A stretch of DNA of 64,000 bases from Nitrosospira sp. Nsp2 (lineage in GTDB: Bacteria; Pseudomonadota; Gammaproteobacteria; Burkholderiales; Nitrosomonadaceae), in assembly GCF_003050965.1 (NCBI RefSeq), contig NZ_QAOU01000001.1:372001-436000 (forward strand). Reading direction: 5' to 3'. Under the pieces are notes generated by a model. That model was not told the origin of the DNA and searched no databases. It saw nothing but the letters and a program-made list of their open reading frames with translations. Both the position numbers and the translations under genes were made by a program. Each line of letters starts with the position of its first letter. Within the stretch, counting starts at the first letter, position 1. Below, piece after piece: positions 33,021 to 42,654 of this stretch.

Positions 33021-35141
33021 TCAAGGTAGCTGTACCAGCATGGCCCCGCGTTTGGCGCGCGTTAACGCGACGTACAGCAGTTTGCGCTGGTTCTCGGTCT
33101 GCGTGGGGTCTCCCATATTATTCATGGGCGCAAGAACCACCACGCAGTCGAACTCCAACCCTTTGGCGCGATGCATCGTCGCCAGATGAACCACATTAAG
33201 GGCATCTGCGTGGTTGTTCTGAGCGTCAATCGTGACGCAGGCCAGGCCGGCGTTTTCAAGTTCGCGGCTCATGGCGTCACGCACCTTGCCGCTTGCGGTG
33301 ATCACGCAAAGAGACAGCGGCACAACGTCTGCCTGCTCGGTGCGCCACGCCTTGATAAAGTTCGTGGTTTCCTCCACTGCAGGCTTCAGACCGTCGACCT
33401 GGATCAATTTTGGCTCAGGCCCGTGTGATAGCGATTTATAGCGACTATTCTCGTCGCTGCCGCCATCCAGGTCGTCAATATCGCAGCCTTCGAGTAAGGC
33501 GACCGCCTGTCTGCGGATCTCGTCCGTTGTGCGGTAATTCAGATAGAGCTTGCGGGAGCGTCCCCGAATTTCAATTCCGCAACGACTCATTACTGCGCGA
33601 TTCCTGCTGTAAATACGCTGATGCCCATCGCCCACAAAGAACAGGTCGTTGCTGCCGGCAGGAATCATGGCGCGCAGAAGAGTCAGGGCTTGTGGGCCGA
33701 GGTCCTGAGTTTCGTCCACAACGATGGCGCTGTATGGAGGGGCGTGTGTCTCGGCGGCAGATGCGGACTCTGCCCCTAGCGTTTCTGCCACCTCACGGTA
33801 AGCATCATCGACCTCTTTGAGCTTTCGCGACGCCAATTGCCCACGATACTCTTCAAATACAGGCCAGACGGCATCACGTTTGGCACGATTAAGCACCACG
33901 CCACGCCCGGTACGACGCGCAACGCGGTATTGGGCAAGTGTTGTTATGCCTTGCGCAAGGACAACCTGCTCAAGCTCGTGCTCATAAAAATCGTCGGGCA
34001 GTTCGAGCCTGGAATCTTTGCTGGCAAGTGCCGACTCCCAGGCCTGCCGCGCTGCATCCCGCTTGCGGTCATAGACGATACGGTGCTCGAGCTTTCGGCC
34101 GCGAATAAATGCACCTACCCAAGCGTCAAGATTGCTAACCTCTATCTTGGCCATGGTTGCCGCACTGCATAAGGTACGCAGGTTATGCTTGATATCGGTG
34201 GCAAGATTCTTGGTGAAGGTCGTGAACAGCACCTTCTGGCCGTCGGGCGTCCTGTTCTCAGCCAGCCATCTGGCGCGATGGATAGCCAGCACTGTTTTTC
34301 CCGTGCCGGCTTGGCCCAATACCCGCATCGGGCCGCTGTGGTCGTCGGAAGCCAGTTTTTTTTGCGTCGGGTGTAAGAATACCCGCCATTGTGCAAGCGG
34401 CGCGTTCATAATGGTACGCATGGCTTCGTCGTCAGCCACAACTACAAAGCGTGACTGGGCCTCTGGGGTCTCTAGGCTGGCAGCAAAATTCTCGGCATCG
34501 ATAACCTGGTCGACTCGGGTCTCGCGGGCCATGAGTATCTGGCTGACCGTATCGCCGGCAACGACTAAAAACAGGCCTTCATATGCCTCTACAGGCAGGC
34601 TGAGTTGAATGGCATCCAGTTGCGCTTCGCTGGTGAGCCCACGAACCCTAGCAATTATCTCTTGTGGAACGCCCAGACTCATCAGCTCGTGGTCGGAGAG
34701 CTCCGCGAATAAAGGCCGCGCGTCCTGTGTAGCAGCAACGTACGCCGCGCTACCTTGTGCGACCGGATTTTGCGGTCGTTCCTCCTGCTGGATGACGTGT
34801 TCCAACACGACCAGCTGCATGGCGCCGGTGACGGGATTAATTGTGAGTCTTCGATTCTCTGCCCAGCGATAGGCGTCATCGTGGTGGTCAACGTACAGCA
34901 AAACATATACATCGCCTTTGGTTGGCTTGAACACAATACCGCGCCAATCGTTGTCCAAGCGGACGGACTTCAGATTGGGATCCCGGGCGCCATTGATATT
35001 CTCGTAGTTGATGCCGGGGCTGGTCGGGTCGGCTTGGAAGCGGGTGGCCCACTTCATCACCTTTGCATACACAGCGGCAGGCAGTTTTGCCAATTGACCC
35101 AGAAATTCCTGGGATAAGGCCACTTTTGGTTTGAAGGTCAC
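33021..35141 (-). CDS. UvrD/Rep-like helicase with RelE/ParE-like N-terminal domain
   Basis: Last gene of the defence operon, about 706 residues. Residues 1-110 (VALSQEFLGQLAKLPAAVYA, SVRLDNDWRGIVFKP, YVLLYVDHHDDAYRWA) have the helix-helix-sheet pattern of RelE/ParE toxins. A superfamily 1 helicase follows: Walker A VLGQAGTGKTVLAI (near 280), motif II VVDETQDLGPQALTLL (near 475) and motif VI LLYVALTRAKRGAML (near 687). I start it at GTG 35141 because AGGAG lies seven bases upstream, inside the end of the previous gene; an in-frame ATG at 35168 would overlap that gene. RelE-UvrD fusions occur as stand-alone proteins in some bacteria. Here the position implies a role as motor or effector of the defence system. 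Confidence 0.82.
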   Translation of the reverse strand: MTFKPKVALSQEFLGQLAKLPAAVYAKVMKWATRFQADPTSPGINYENINGARDPNLKSVRLDNDWRGIVFKPTKGDVYVLLYVDHHDDAYRWAENRRLTINPVTGAMQLVVLEHVIQQEERPQNPVAQGSAAYVAATQDARPLFAELSDHELMSLGVPQEIIARVRGLTSEAQLDAIQLSLPVEAYEGLFLVVAGDTVSQILMARETRVDQVIDAENFAASLETPEAQSRFVVVADDEAMRTIMNAPLAQWRVFLHPTQKKLASDDHSGPMRVLGQAGTGKTVLAIHRARWLAENRTPDGQKVLFTTFTKNLATDIKHNLRTLCSAATMAKIEVSNLDAWVGAFIRGRKLEHRIVYDRKRDAARQAWESALASKDSRLELPDDFYEHELEQVVLAQGITTLAQYRVARRTGRGVVLNRAKRDAVWPVFEEYRGQLASRKLKEVDDAYREVAETLGAESASAAETHAPPYSAIVVDETQDLGPQALTLLRAMIPAGSNDLFFVGDGHQRIYSRNRAVMSRCGIEIRGRSRKLYLNYRTTDEIRRQAVALLEGCDIDDLDGGSDENSRYKSLSHGPEPKLIQVDGLKPAVEETTNFIKAWRTEQADVVPLSLCVITASGKVRDAMSRELENAGLACVTIDAQNNHADALNVVHLATMHRAKGLEFDCVVVLAPMNNMGDPTQTENQRKLLYVALTRAKRGAMLVQLP

Positions 35142-35145
35142 GGCA

Positions 35146-38100
35146 TCACTCCTGAGTATCCAGTTCAAGTTCGAGCCCCAAGGCGGCGGCAGTGGCTACG
35201 AACCATGGTTGATTCTCGACTCGGATATGGGTTTCATCGAGCATCAAAATTGTCCACCCGGCTGTGTTCCAGATGCTGATCAGGTCTTCCTGATCCGGCC
35301 TAAGAATCACCAGTTGGGCCCGAGGCCAGGCCATTTCCGCATCTGCGACGACCTCGCCTTTGCCGTTGACCAGCTCCCACCCCACTTCGGGGATGACGGC
35401 ACCCGCACGTGCAAGCAGGGCCAGACCGGGCTTAAGCTCATCTAGCACCTGCTCTAACGCCTCCAGCCACGCCTGCTGCAAGGCAGCATGGTCGCCGGGG
35501 CGTACCGGCGCAGCGGCTTCTCCAGTTGTCATCACGCTCAAGCCATCGTAATCATGGGCATCCAGGCCTTCCGCAGTGGTTAACAACATACCCGGCAGGA
35601 CTTGCATTGCGTTGTACAGCTGCAGCCATCGGCGCCAAGACCTATGTAACACCTCTTCGTTCGGTGCGGCCGACCCGTCCAGCAGCACAACACCCGGTGC
35701 TGACCAGCGTTGAGCAGGAATGAGGCCTCCGGCCAGCGCCAGAGGCCAGTATCCAATCAGCAAGCAGGGGTCACCCGCCCTTGAGACACTTGGTGCGAAT
35801 CCCGTACCCGAAAAACCGGTCCCGGGCTCAACAACGCTCTCCGGCAACCGGGGCAACCAGCGTGTCAACTGCTGTTCACAGTCGGTCCTATCGGTCGGCG
35901 TTGAGGGCACGGAAAGGAAAGACAGCCACAAGGCATTGCGTTGCAATGGTTCTAGCGCAGCATCATTTTCTTGGCCCTCGCTGGCCGCCGCCAGCCACTG
36001 CAACAGGCGAGCCACGGCATGCTGGGTGTAGGCTTTTTCCTGTGCTCTGGGTACGGTGTTCGGTGCCCGGCTGCCGTCGTGGCGTGACATGGCCACCAAT
36101 GGCGATTCCAGGTCGGTTTCCAGTACGCCATCAAGCGCCGCCACGACATCTTGATGCGTTACCGACCACACCCAAAACGCACTACTGTTCACAATGGCGC
36201 TGCGTTTGCGCGCATCCTCGCTTATCTTATCCTTGTGATACACCCAGCCATCACAAAACACCGCAATGGGCCGGCGTCTCGAAGTCGCCGACCACGGCCA
36301 AATCATAAAATCCGGTTTGCTCCAAACCGACACGCCCTGGGCGGCGTCCAGCTCGCACTGAGGCTCAATGCGGTAGCGCTGTTTGCCCACCTCCAACACA
36401 TAGCCGGATTTTCCATTAACGATATCGGAAACCAGCTTGACGACGGGCAAGCCGCCGGTGCCCCCCAGGCGTTTCAGACTTTCGATGAATCTTGCTTCCA
36501 GCACGGAATCAAAATTCGGATTGATGTAGATATCCGATATGGTCTTGACCCGTTCCAGCTCGCCCAACGAATTCACCAAGTCTGTCATAACGGACTTTGC
36601 GGTATCGCGCGACACCAGTTCCATGTTGCGTCCCAGCCGGTACTGATACAGGCAGCGGTAGCAACCGTCCTTTTCGGGGTCGTGATTACAGCTGCATGTG
36701 GTGAGCGCATCAAGCGCCATCCGCAGAATATCCGCTAGGGTTTTCGCATCTTGCGCCAGCAACTGGTGCAAGTAGCCGGTGCCGCCGGGCACTGAATCGT
36801 AGAGCAACACATAGTGCTTGCGCGGGCCGCCATCCTTGCCGGGCTCGTCTTGCAGCACCATGCGCAGATGGTCCACTTTGCCGCCAAAGCGTTTTTTCAC
36901 GCCCAACTGCACCGCCGCCATGAACGACTGCACCACACGTTCGTCGACCCCATTTTTGGTGTAGGGCACGAGAATCCGCAGAGCCTCGGACTCGAACTCG
37001 CGATACAAGTACAGACAATCCAGCAAGTTGGCAGGGTCTTCGCTACCATGCTTAGGGCAATCAAAACTGTGGGTCTGCTCCTGGGCCTGGCCATTGCGAC
37101 GTATCGGTTTCTGAACCTTGCCGCAATGCCTACACAGACAAAATCCGGGCCGCGCCGACTCAACGTCGGCCACTTTGAAGGCTTCGCCTGGCTTGGCGAG
37201 CTCACCAAAATTGACATCCCGGAAGGTGACGCGGGAGATGAATTCAAAGCCGAACGGCAAGTCTCCCGAGGATATCTGCCAGGCTTCCCGGATGCTGGAG
37301 GGTAAAAAATCCGCCATCAACTGGCGCACATAGAATTTCGGCTCGCGGTCCTCAATCGTATCGTCGATGCGCACATCCGCATCATTGCTATTGGCAATCG
37401 CTTGCTTGAAGCGCAGCAGTGTGCGCTTCTGCGCGGCATCTGCCCACATCGCATCGCCGCAATGTGGGCAAACGGCGTGCTCGACCGGCTCCTTACCCAG
37501 ATGCTGCATGTGATGGCAGGCTGGACAAAAGCGCCAGTTCTCGGCCTGCGCCAGGTTCATATTGATTTGGTCAACCTGCACGCGGCGCTGATTGGCATAG
37601 AAGCGGTTTTCCGGTGCAAATTCAGACAAGGCAGACTGGGCGGGACGCTCGTACTTGAGCGTTTTTAAGGTGACATAGGCGCCCGAGCCCGGCTCGTCTG
37701 GTTCTCGCTTGCGCCACAACACCGATTTGAGCTCAATGCCCGCTTCAGGGAATGCGTAATTCGGAATCAAGCCGGCGTCCGTCAGGGTATTGAGCAAATC
37801 ACGTCCGTTGATTTCCTTGATGAGCTCCAGCATGGAATCGCGCTCGCGCATCAATTGGTCGCCTTCTGCCTGTGTGGCTTCATCCTGCGGCCTTTGCTTG
37901 AGCCTGGCGCGGACCTTGTCCAGCTCATCCTTGCGTTTCTTGTAGGTGCAGCGCTCCTCGACCAGTTCCTCCAGCACCTTGGTCAGGCGGGTACGCAGGC
38001 CGTCCCCTTCGCCTTGGCCCTGCATGGTGTTCCATAGGCGCTCGCGCACCCTGTCGGTTGCATCTTCGGCCAGCAAGGCCATGAACGCATCAAAAAGTCG

Positions 38101-41100
38101 CTGCTCATGCTCCAGCACATAGTCACAAAAGATATAAGGAAAACGGTCCCGACGGTCCTGTTGAACCGCATCAAGCGCCTGCGAGGTTTTTTGGGGCAAG
38201 GCAATCATATTGCTAAGACTCGCCGCCCAGTCGTCCATGCAGAATGCAAACAGCTGGCGACGAAGCACTTCAGCTGCCTGCAGGAAAATCCCTGGCGGGC
38301 TCACTTCGCCGGCAATCATCTCCTGGGTTTCGGAGAAAAAATACAGGTCGTGCGGGCTATTGCCATCGGCCAGCGTCGTGGCCACGGCATTGCCATCCAC
38401 ACGACCCGCGCGGCCTATCCGCTGCAGGAAGCTCGCCTGGGAGGGCGGCACCGAACACAACAAGACGGAGGACAGGTCGCCAATATCCACCCCCATTTCC
38501 AGAGTAGGCGTGGCTGACAGTAGGTTTTCAAACCAGGGTTTCGGATTTTTATCCTTGAAGCGCTGTTCTAACGCTTCGCGAGCGGTACGTTCAAGCAGGC
38601 CTGTGTGCTCCGCGGCAATTACCCGGCGCAAACTTCCCTGACTATAGCGATGGGCCCACCCGCCGTCGGTTTCGGGCACCCGTACTTCGTAAGTGGATTC
38701 CACGGCGTCCAGGCAGGGCATGCCGAGAAAATGCGCCACTTCGCTTCGTGGTACGGCAAGTCTGCGTTGACTACCAGGGGTGGCAACGAACGCAACATCG
38801 GTATCCAACTGCAAGGCATCCGGGTTTAGGGCCAAAGTGTCGCCCAAATGGTGCGCGGTCAGGACAAGAATACCGTCCGCCCGCAGAACTTCCAGCGCGA
38901 CCCGATACATGTCGCCCGTCATACCCGCTGCCAGCAAGGTTTGCTGGCCCAATACCCTATCCGCCCAGCGTTCATACCAGATGGCACGGCCGCGCTGAGT
39001 CAGTTTGTCAAACTCACGCTGCTTGCCCAGCGTCAGAAACACCGGCTTGGCGGTGTAATCGCCCATTACGGGCATCCAGCCGCCACGCCCGGCGCCCCTG
39101 AGTAGAGCATAAACATTCCCATCCCCGGCGTAGTTGGCAAGTTCCGGATGCATTACGCCACCCCGGCGGCGCATGTGGGTCAGCGTGCCCCATAACCACT
39201 GGGCTACGGTTTTCTGGTCCAGCCCGTGCGCACCAAATTGTTCTCGCAGTTTGGGGGTCAGGAATTCCGCCACCCTCATCAGACGCTCCCAAGGCACGGA
39301 TAAGGTTGCCTTGCCGATGCGCTCCAGCGTGCGGCCGCGCGTACTCAAATACGTCATTTCACTGACGGCTTGCCAAAGCAAACGCTTCTTGACCCTGCCC
39401 GGCAGGCGGCTACCCGCAGGCAGACGCAGGTGCTCAGGCAATTCCGTTGCCCAGTCACGCTGCCAGGTCATGTTCGGCCCGATGAATTCGGACACCAGCC
39501 TTTCATCATCCATGTGCAGCACAGAGCCAGGATGGTCGAACTGTGCTTTGGTGCGTGCCAGGAACTCCGACCAAGGCAACGGCACCTGGGCGACCTCGTC
39601 CATGACCTGGGCGAGCGCCATGCGGACGTTGTTCAGATAGGTGCGAGCACCGAAAAAGCCCGCACGGTGGGCGGCGTCCTGTACCGAATCGGAAAATGCA
39701 ATCAGCTTCTTGTCGTCGTTGAAGACGCTTGCCCAGGTGGCCTCGACCACTTGTGAGCCCAGCGTCGCATTGCGTGCGCCCAGCAAAAGGAGTGCATTGC
39801 GCTCGCCACAGGCAGGGCAGGTATTATCGTGTCGCGTAAACTGGGCTTGGCCAAATACTTGTGAGCGTTGTGCTGTTACCCTGAATATCGACAGCAGCTC
39901 CTGATGCCCGCAAGCGAGGCAAGCCCCATCGGTCGCCTGGAGATTGCCGCAAGCCCCACAGACGCGTTGCGTCACCCCGTCCACATGGGATTGTCTGACG
40001 CTGGAAGAGGCATAGAATCGTGCCACTTCGGGCCGCCCAGAAAACCAAGTGTTATAAATTTCGTCCAGTTTGGTCGACAGCTTGCTGGTGCCTTGCACCA
40101 GCCGAGATAACCACCCAGTAGTTCGGCACTGGGTACATTGCACCATCGGCAGATAGACGCCATCGCGCTGGCTGGGCAGGTCGCGTTCGCTACGCAGAAC
40201 GACATCGTCGGGCCGCATGCTTAACTTGCCGACCATGCGCCGCAGCTCGCGCACCCACAGTTGCATACGCAATGTCACTAGCGGCTGGTTTCCGTCGCGC
40301 AAGGCCCAGGCCACCAGCACCAGTAAGGCATCCAGCACTCGGCAAATCTGGGCGTCCGTCGCGGTGGGCATATTGCGGGCAAAAGCCTGTTTGAGTTCGG
40401 CGGCATCGACGACACCACCTTTCAAGTGCTTGAGCAGATTCACAAACAACTGATGCTGCTTGAGCCGCTGGCCTAGCACCTTGCGCCATGCCGGGTCTTT
40501 TACATCAACCGGCTCAGTTTCATTCGGGAAAAACAGGTCATACCAGTCTTGTACGGCCGCCTCGGGCGAAGCATAAAGACTGGGTTCCAGCCGCGTGGCC
40601 GCTTCGGGGCGAAACGGGAACATATAGTCCACCGTGGCATCTTCCAGAAAATCGCCCACACTTTGACGATTTTCAGTCACAACGGAGTCAGGTCCGAATG
40701 GCACCCCAAAAATCTGACGCGCATAATCGCGTAAAGGAGAGGAATCGGAGGCCCCACCCAAGGTTGCGGAAGTGCCCGCACATATCAGGTGGCCCGCGGG
40801 TGTTTTCAAACGCGCCCGCAAGCGCCGCAGCAACAAGGCCAGATCGGTGCCTTGTGCACCATCAAAGGTGTGTAGTTCGTCTACCACCACGTAACGCAGG
40901 GTCTCGGGCGTGTTCGCTGACCAAAGCTGACGGTCCTGGGGCCGTAGCATCAGGTAGTCAAGCATTTTGTAGTTGGTCAGCAAAATATCCGGCGGCTGCT
41001 TGCGCAAGGTATCGCGGTCAGAAATGACGTTGTCAGGCGTCATTACCATACCTGTGCCGGGCGCGTCTTGCCGGCCACCCACATACAGTCCAACACGCAA

Positions 41101-41574
41101 CTGAGAAAATGCTGGCACTGATGCAAGCAACTGCGCAATACGCTGCGCCTGGTCGCTGGCCAGCGCATTCAGCGGGTAGATGACCAGCGCCTTGATGCCG
41201 GCCTCACCCGTCGCGCGTACCCGAGCGCAATAGTCGAGCACGGGGTACAGAAAACACTCGGTTTTGCCGCTGCCCGTGCCGGTGGCAACCAGGGTGCTGG
41301 AGGCCATGTGCTGTGAGGACAGACGATTCCATGCCTGTTCCTGGTGGCTGTAACTGGGATACTGGGTCTCGAATGTAGAGAAGAACTTTCTGCCATGCGA
41401 ACCATCGACAAACGGCAGGCCGATTTGCACATAGGGGCCTTTGAGCCAGGTGGATTCATCCTCCACGAACCGGCTCATCAAGCCATGCATGAAGGCATCG
41501 GCCGGCTCAAAGCCAGCAATCAGAAACTGCTTGAGCCCGGTCCGGATGTCTTTGGTCAGGAGCGATGGTAGCAT
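35146..41574 (-). CDS. Giant YprA-type helicase with DUF1998 and putative nuclease domain (DrmA-DrmB/DruE-like)
   Basis: A 2142-residue superfamily 2 helicase. Walker A VATGTGSGKTECFLYPVL (near 100), DEAH-type motif II VVDELHTFDGAQGTDL (near 235), SATLGG (near 271) and motif VI FLQRIGRAGRVDGNAV (near 1053). Between the RecA lobes are zinc-binding Cys pairs (CTQC, CGAC…CLAC, CPAC). After them come FCPAC…VCPHC and CLCRHC. The DUF1998/MZB domain has YDSVPGGTGYLHQLL (near 1595) and the Cys cluster CSCNHDPEKDGCYRC (near 1631). Residues about 1690-1810 contain SKPDFMIWPW and IAVFCDGWVYHKDK, reminiscent of Vsr/PD-(D/E)XK nucleases. DISARM encodes DrmA and DrmB separately; Druantia DruE is a comparable single large protein. 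A C-terminal 300-residue tail is unassigned. No frame damage. Confidence 0.85.
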   Translation of the reverse strand: MLPSLLTKDIRTGLKQFLIAGFEPADAFMHGLMSRFVEDESTWLKGPYVQIGLPFVDGSHGRKFFSTFETQYPSYSHQEQAWNRLSSQHMASSTLVATGTGSGKTECFLYPVLDYCARVRATGEAGIKALVIYPLNALASDQAQRIAQLLASVPAFSQLRVGLYVGGRQDAPGTGMVMTPDNVISDRDTLRKQPPDILLTNYKMLDYLMLRPQDRQLWSANTPETLRYVVVDELHTFDGAQGTDLALLLRRLRARLKTPAGHLICAGTSATLGGASDSSPLRDYARQIFGVPFGPDSVVTENRQSVGDFLEDATVDYMFPFRPEAATRLEPSLYASPEAAVQDWYDLFFPNETEPVDVKDPAWRKVLGQRLKQHQLFVNLLKHLKGGVVDAAELKQAFARNMPTATDAQICRVLDALLVLVAWALRDGNQPLVTLRMQLWVRELRRMVGKLSMRPDDVVLRSERDLPSQRDGVYLPMVQCTQCRTTGWLSRLVQGTSKLSTKLDEIYNTWFSGRPEVARFYASSSVRQSHVDGVTQRVCGACGNLQATDGACLACGHQELLSIFRVTAQRSQVFGQAQFTRHDNTCPACGERNALLLLGARNATLGSQVVEATWASVFNDDKKLIAFSDSVQDAAHRAGFFGARTYLNNVRMALAQVMDEVAQVPLPWSEFLARTKAQFDHPGSVLHMDDERLVSEFIGPNMTWQRDWATELPEHLRLPAGSRLPGRVKKRLLWQAVSEMTYLSTRGRTLERIGKATLSVPWERLMRVAEFLTPKLREQFGAHGLDQKTVAQWLWGTLTHMRRRGGVMHPELANYAGDGNVYALLRGAGRGGWMPVMGDYTAKPVFLTLGKQREFDKLTQRGRAIWYERWADRVLGQQTLLAAGMTGDMYRVALEVLRADGILVLTAHHLGDTLALNPDALQLDTDVAFVATPGSQRRLAVPRSEVAHFLGMPCLDAVESTYEVRVPETDGGWAHRYSQGSLRRVIAAEHTGLLERTAREALEQRFKDKNPKPWFENLLSATPTLEMGVDIGDLSSVLLCSVPPSQASFLQRIGRAGRVDGNAVATTLADGNSPHDLYFFSETQEMIAGEVSPPGIFLQAAEVLRRQLFAFCMDDWAASLSNMIALPQKTSQALDAVQQDRRDRFPYIFCDYVLEHEQRLFDAFMALLAEDATDRVRERLWNTMQGQGEGDGLRTRLTKVLEELVEERCTYKKRKDELDKVRARLKQRPQDEATQAEGDQLMRERDSMLELIKEINGRDLLNTLTDAGLIPNYAFPEAGIELKSVLWRKREPDEPGSGAYVTLKTLKYERPAQSALSEFAPENRFYANQRRVQVDQINMNLAQAENWRFCPACHHMQHLGKEPVEHAVCPHCGDAMWADAAQKRTLLRFKQAIANSNDADVRIDDTIEDREPKFYVRQLMADFLPSSIREAWQISSGDLPFGFEFISRVTFRDVNFGELAKPGEAFKVADVESARPGFCLCRHCGKVQKPIRRNGQAQEQTHSFDCPKHGSEDPANLLDCLYLYREFESEALRILVPYTKNGVDERVVQSFMAAVQLGVKKRFGGKVDHLRMVLQDEPGKDGGPRKHYVLLYDSVPGGTGYLHQLLAQDAKTLADILRMALDALTTCSCNHDPEKDGCYRCLYQYRLGRNMELVSRDTAKSVMTDLVNSLGELERVKTISDIYINPNFDSVLEARFIESLKRLGGTGGLPVVKLVSDIVNGKSGYVLEVGKQRYRIEPQCELDAAQGVSVWSKPDFMIWPWSATSRRRPIAVFCDGWVYHKDKISEDARKRSAIVNSSAFWVWSVTHQDVVAALDGVLETDLESPLVAMSRHDGSRAPNTVPRAQEKAYTQHAVARLLQWLAAASEGQENDAALEPLQRNALWLSFLSVPSTPTDRTDCEQQLTRWLPRLPESVVEPGTGFSGTGFAPSVSRAGDPCLLIGYWPLALAGGLIPAQRWSAPGVVLLDGSAAPNEEVLHRSWRRWLQLYNAMQVLPGMLLTTAEGLDAHDYDGLSVMTTGEAAAPVRPGDHAALQQAWLEALEQVLDELKPGLALLARAGAVIPEVGWELVNGKGEVVADAEMAWPRAQLVILRPDQEDLISIWNTAGWTILMLDETHIRVENQPWFVATAAALGLELELDTQE

Positions 41575-41660
41575 GGGATAACGTCTCTAAAACTCAGATA
41601 TCAACGCGACATTTCACGGTGAAAGCCTCTTTCCGAAGAGAAATGAGTGTTATTCAGCAA

Positions 41661-42626
41661 TCAGTTCTTACGGTTTTTCAATGCTTCGCTAGACACCCGC
41701 CATACGATTGGGGTCATGAACTCCGCAGCAATCTTCTTCATAGGTTCTGAAATACGCTCCACCATCACGCCGCTACCCTCAGGCTTAACAAGAACCCGAT
41801 ATAGCCATCCTTTTCCGCCTAGGCTCGCCAATACCTTCCGTTCGTTATCGGTAATGTAGAAATCGCTGTCTGAAACGGTTGTGCTTTTCACTTCAATACA
41901 GCGCTCCTGGCCTGGCCACGTGGATTCAATGTCGTAACCGCGAGCCACATCAGTCAGGGCAACTCGATTGACGTACTGCTGAGGGTCGGGGCATCCGCAT
42001 TCGCGTAAACGTTCAAGCTCATCCAACACCACCAACAACTCACCAGCTTGTCCCACTTCGGAATTGCGCTGCAACTGATTTTGCAGCTCTTCAGCGGATA
42101 CCGGCGCCACTTTGTGTTCAGCTGCTTGCCCATGTGTGGGTAAGCTCGGGTCCACGATAACCTGACCATTCTGTTGCGGTGCAACGCCTAAATACACTGC
42201 CAACAAGTCACCGATGTGTCGTGTTCGTGGAATAACTTGTAGCAAGGGATTGCCCGGCGAGGGGTTAAGAAAAGGCGCGTGGTGCCCCAGCACACTACTC
42301 CTAACACCTTTTTTTGGGTCGGTATGAGTCGCTTCAACGATTGCGAGGCCGTCAATTAAGGTTTCAAGCTCTTTTCCATCCAGAGTCTTTCCACGCATCA
42401 AGAAGCAAATTTTCCCTTGATTCATGGGAACGGCTATCTGGGCGTCTTGATAGTCCGGAAAAGTGAATATCCATGTCGTCGACTTTTTATTGTTTTCCTT
42501 GTCACGGCCAGAGTCGTGCGTCAGTGAAGCGCCGAACTGCTGCTCAATGACATTAATAGCATCCCAAATTTTCTGCGCAACATTTGACAAGGGCCGCTTC
42601 GGTATAGCCGTTAATTGGACAGTCAC
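41661..42626 (-). CDS. DUF3883-domain protein
   Basis: A 321-residue protein whose C-terminal half is a DUF3883 domain: SEVGQAGELLVVLDELERL, then ARGYDIESTWPGQERCIEVK with the Asp/Glu-x-Lys pattern of PD-(D/E)XK enzymes (near residue 242), and FYITDNERKVLASLGGKGWL. DUF3883 is common in helicase-, methylase- and restriction-linked defence proteins and is believed to be nuclease-like. The N-terminal 150 residues (SNVAQKIWDAINVIEQQFGA, WIFTFPDYQDAQIAV) are unfamiliar. It lies between the methyltransferase (28 bases before) and the giant helicase (86 bases after) on the same strand, so it is a component of the same system. Confidence 0.8.
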   Translation of the reverse strand: MTVQLTAIPKRPLSNVAQKIWDAINVIEQQFGASLTHDSGRDKENNKKSTTWIFTFPDYQDAQIAVPMNQGKICFLMRGKTLDGKELETLIDGLAIVEATHTDPKKGVRSSVLGHHAPFLNPSPGNPLLQVIPRTRHIGDLLAVYLGVAPQQNGQVIVDPSLPTHGQAAEHKVAPVSAEELQNQLQRNSEVGQAGELLVVLDELERLRECGCPDPQQYVNRVALTDVARGYDIESTWPGQERCIEVKSTTVSDSDFYITDNERKVLASLGGKGWLYRVLVKPEGSGVMVERISEPMKKIAAEFMTPIVWRVSSEALKNRKN

Positions 42627-42654
42627 TCAAATATCTCCTGAGTTAATTATTTTG

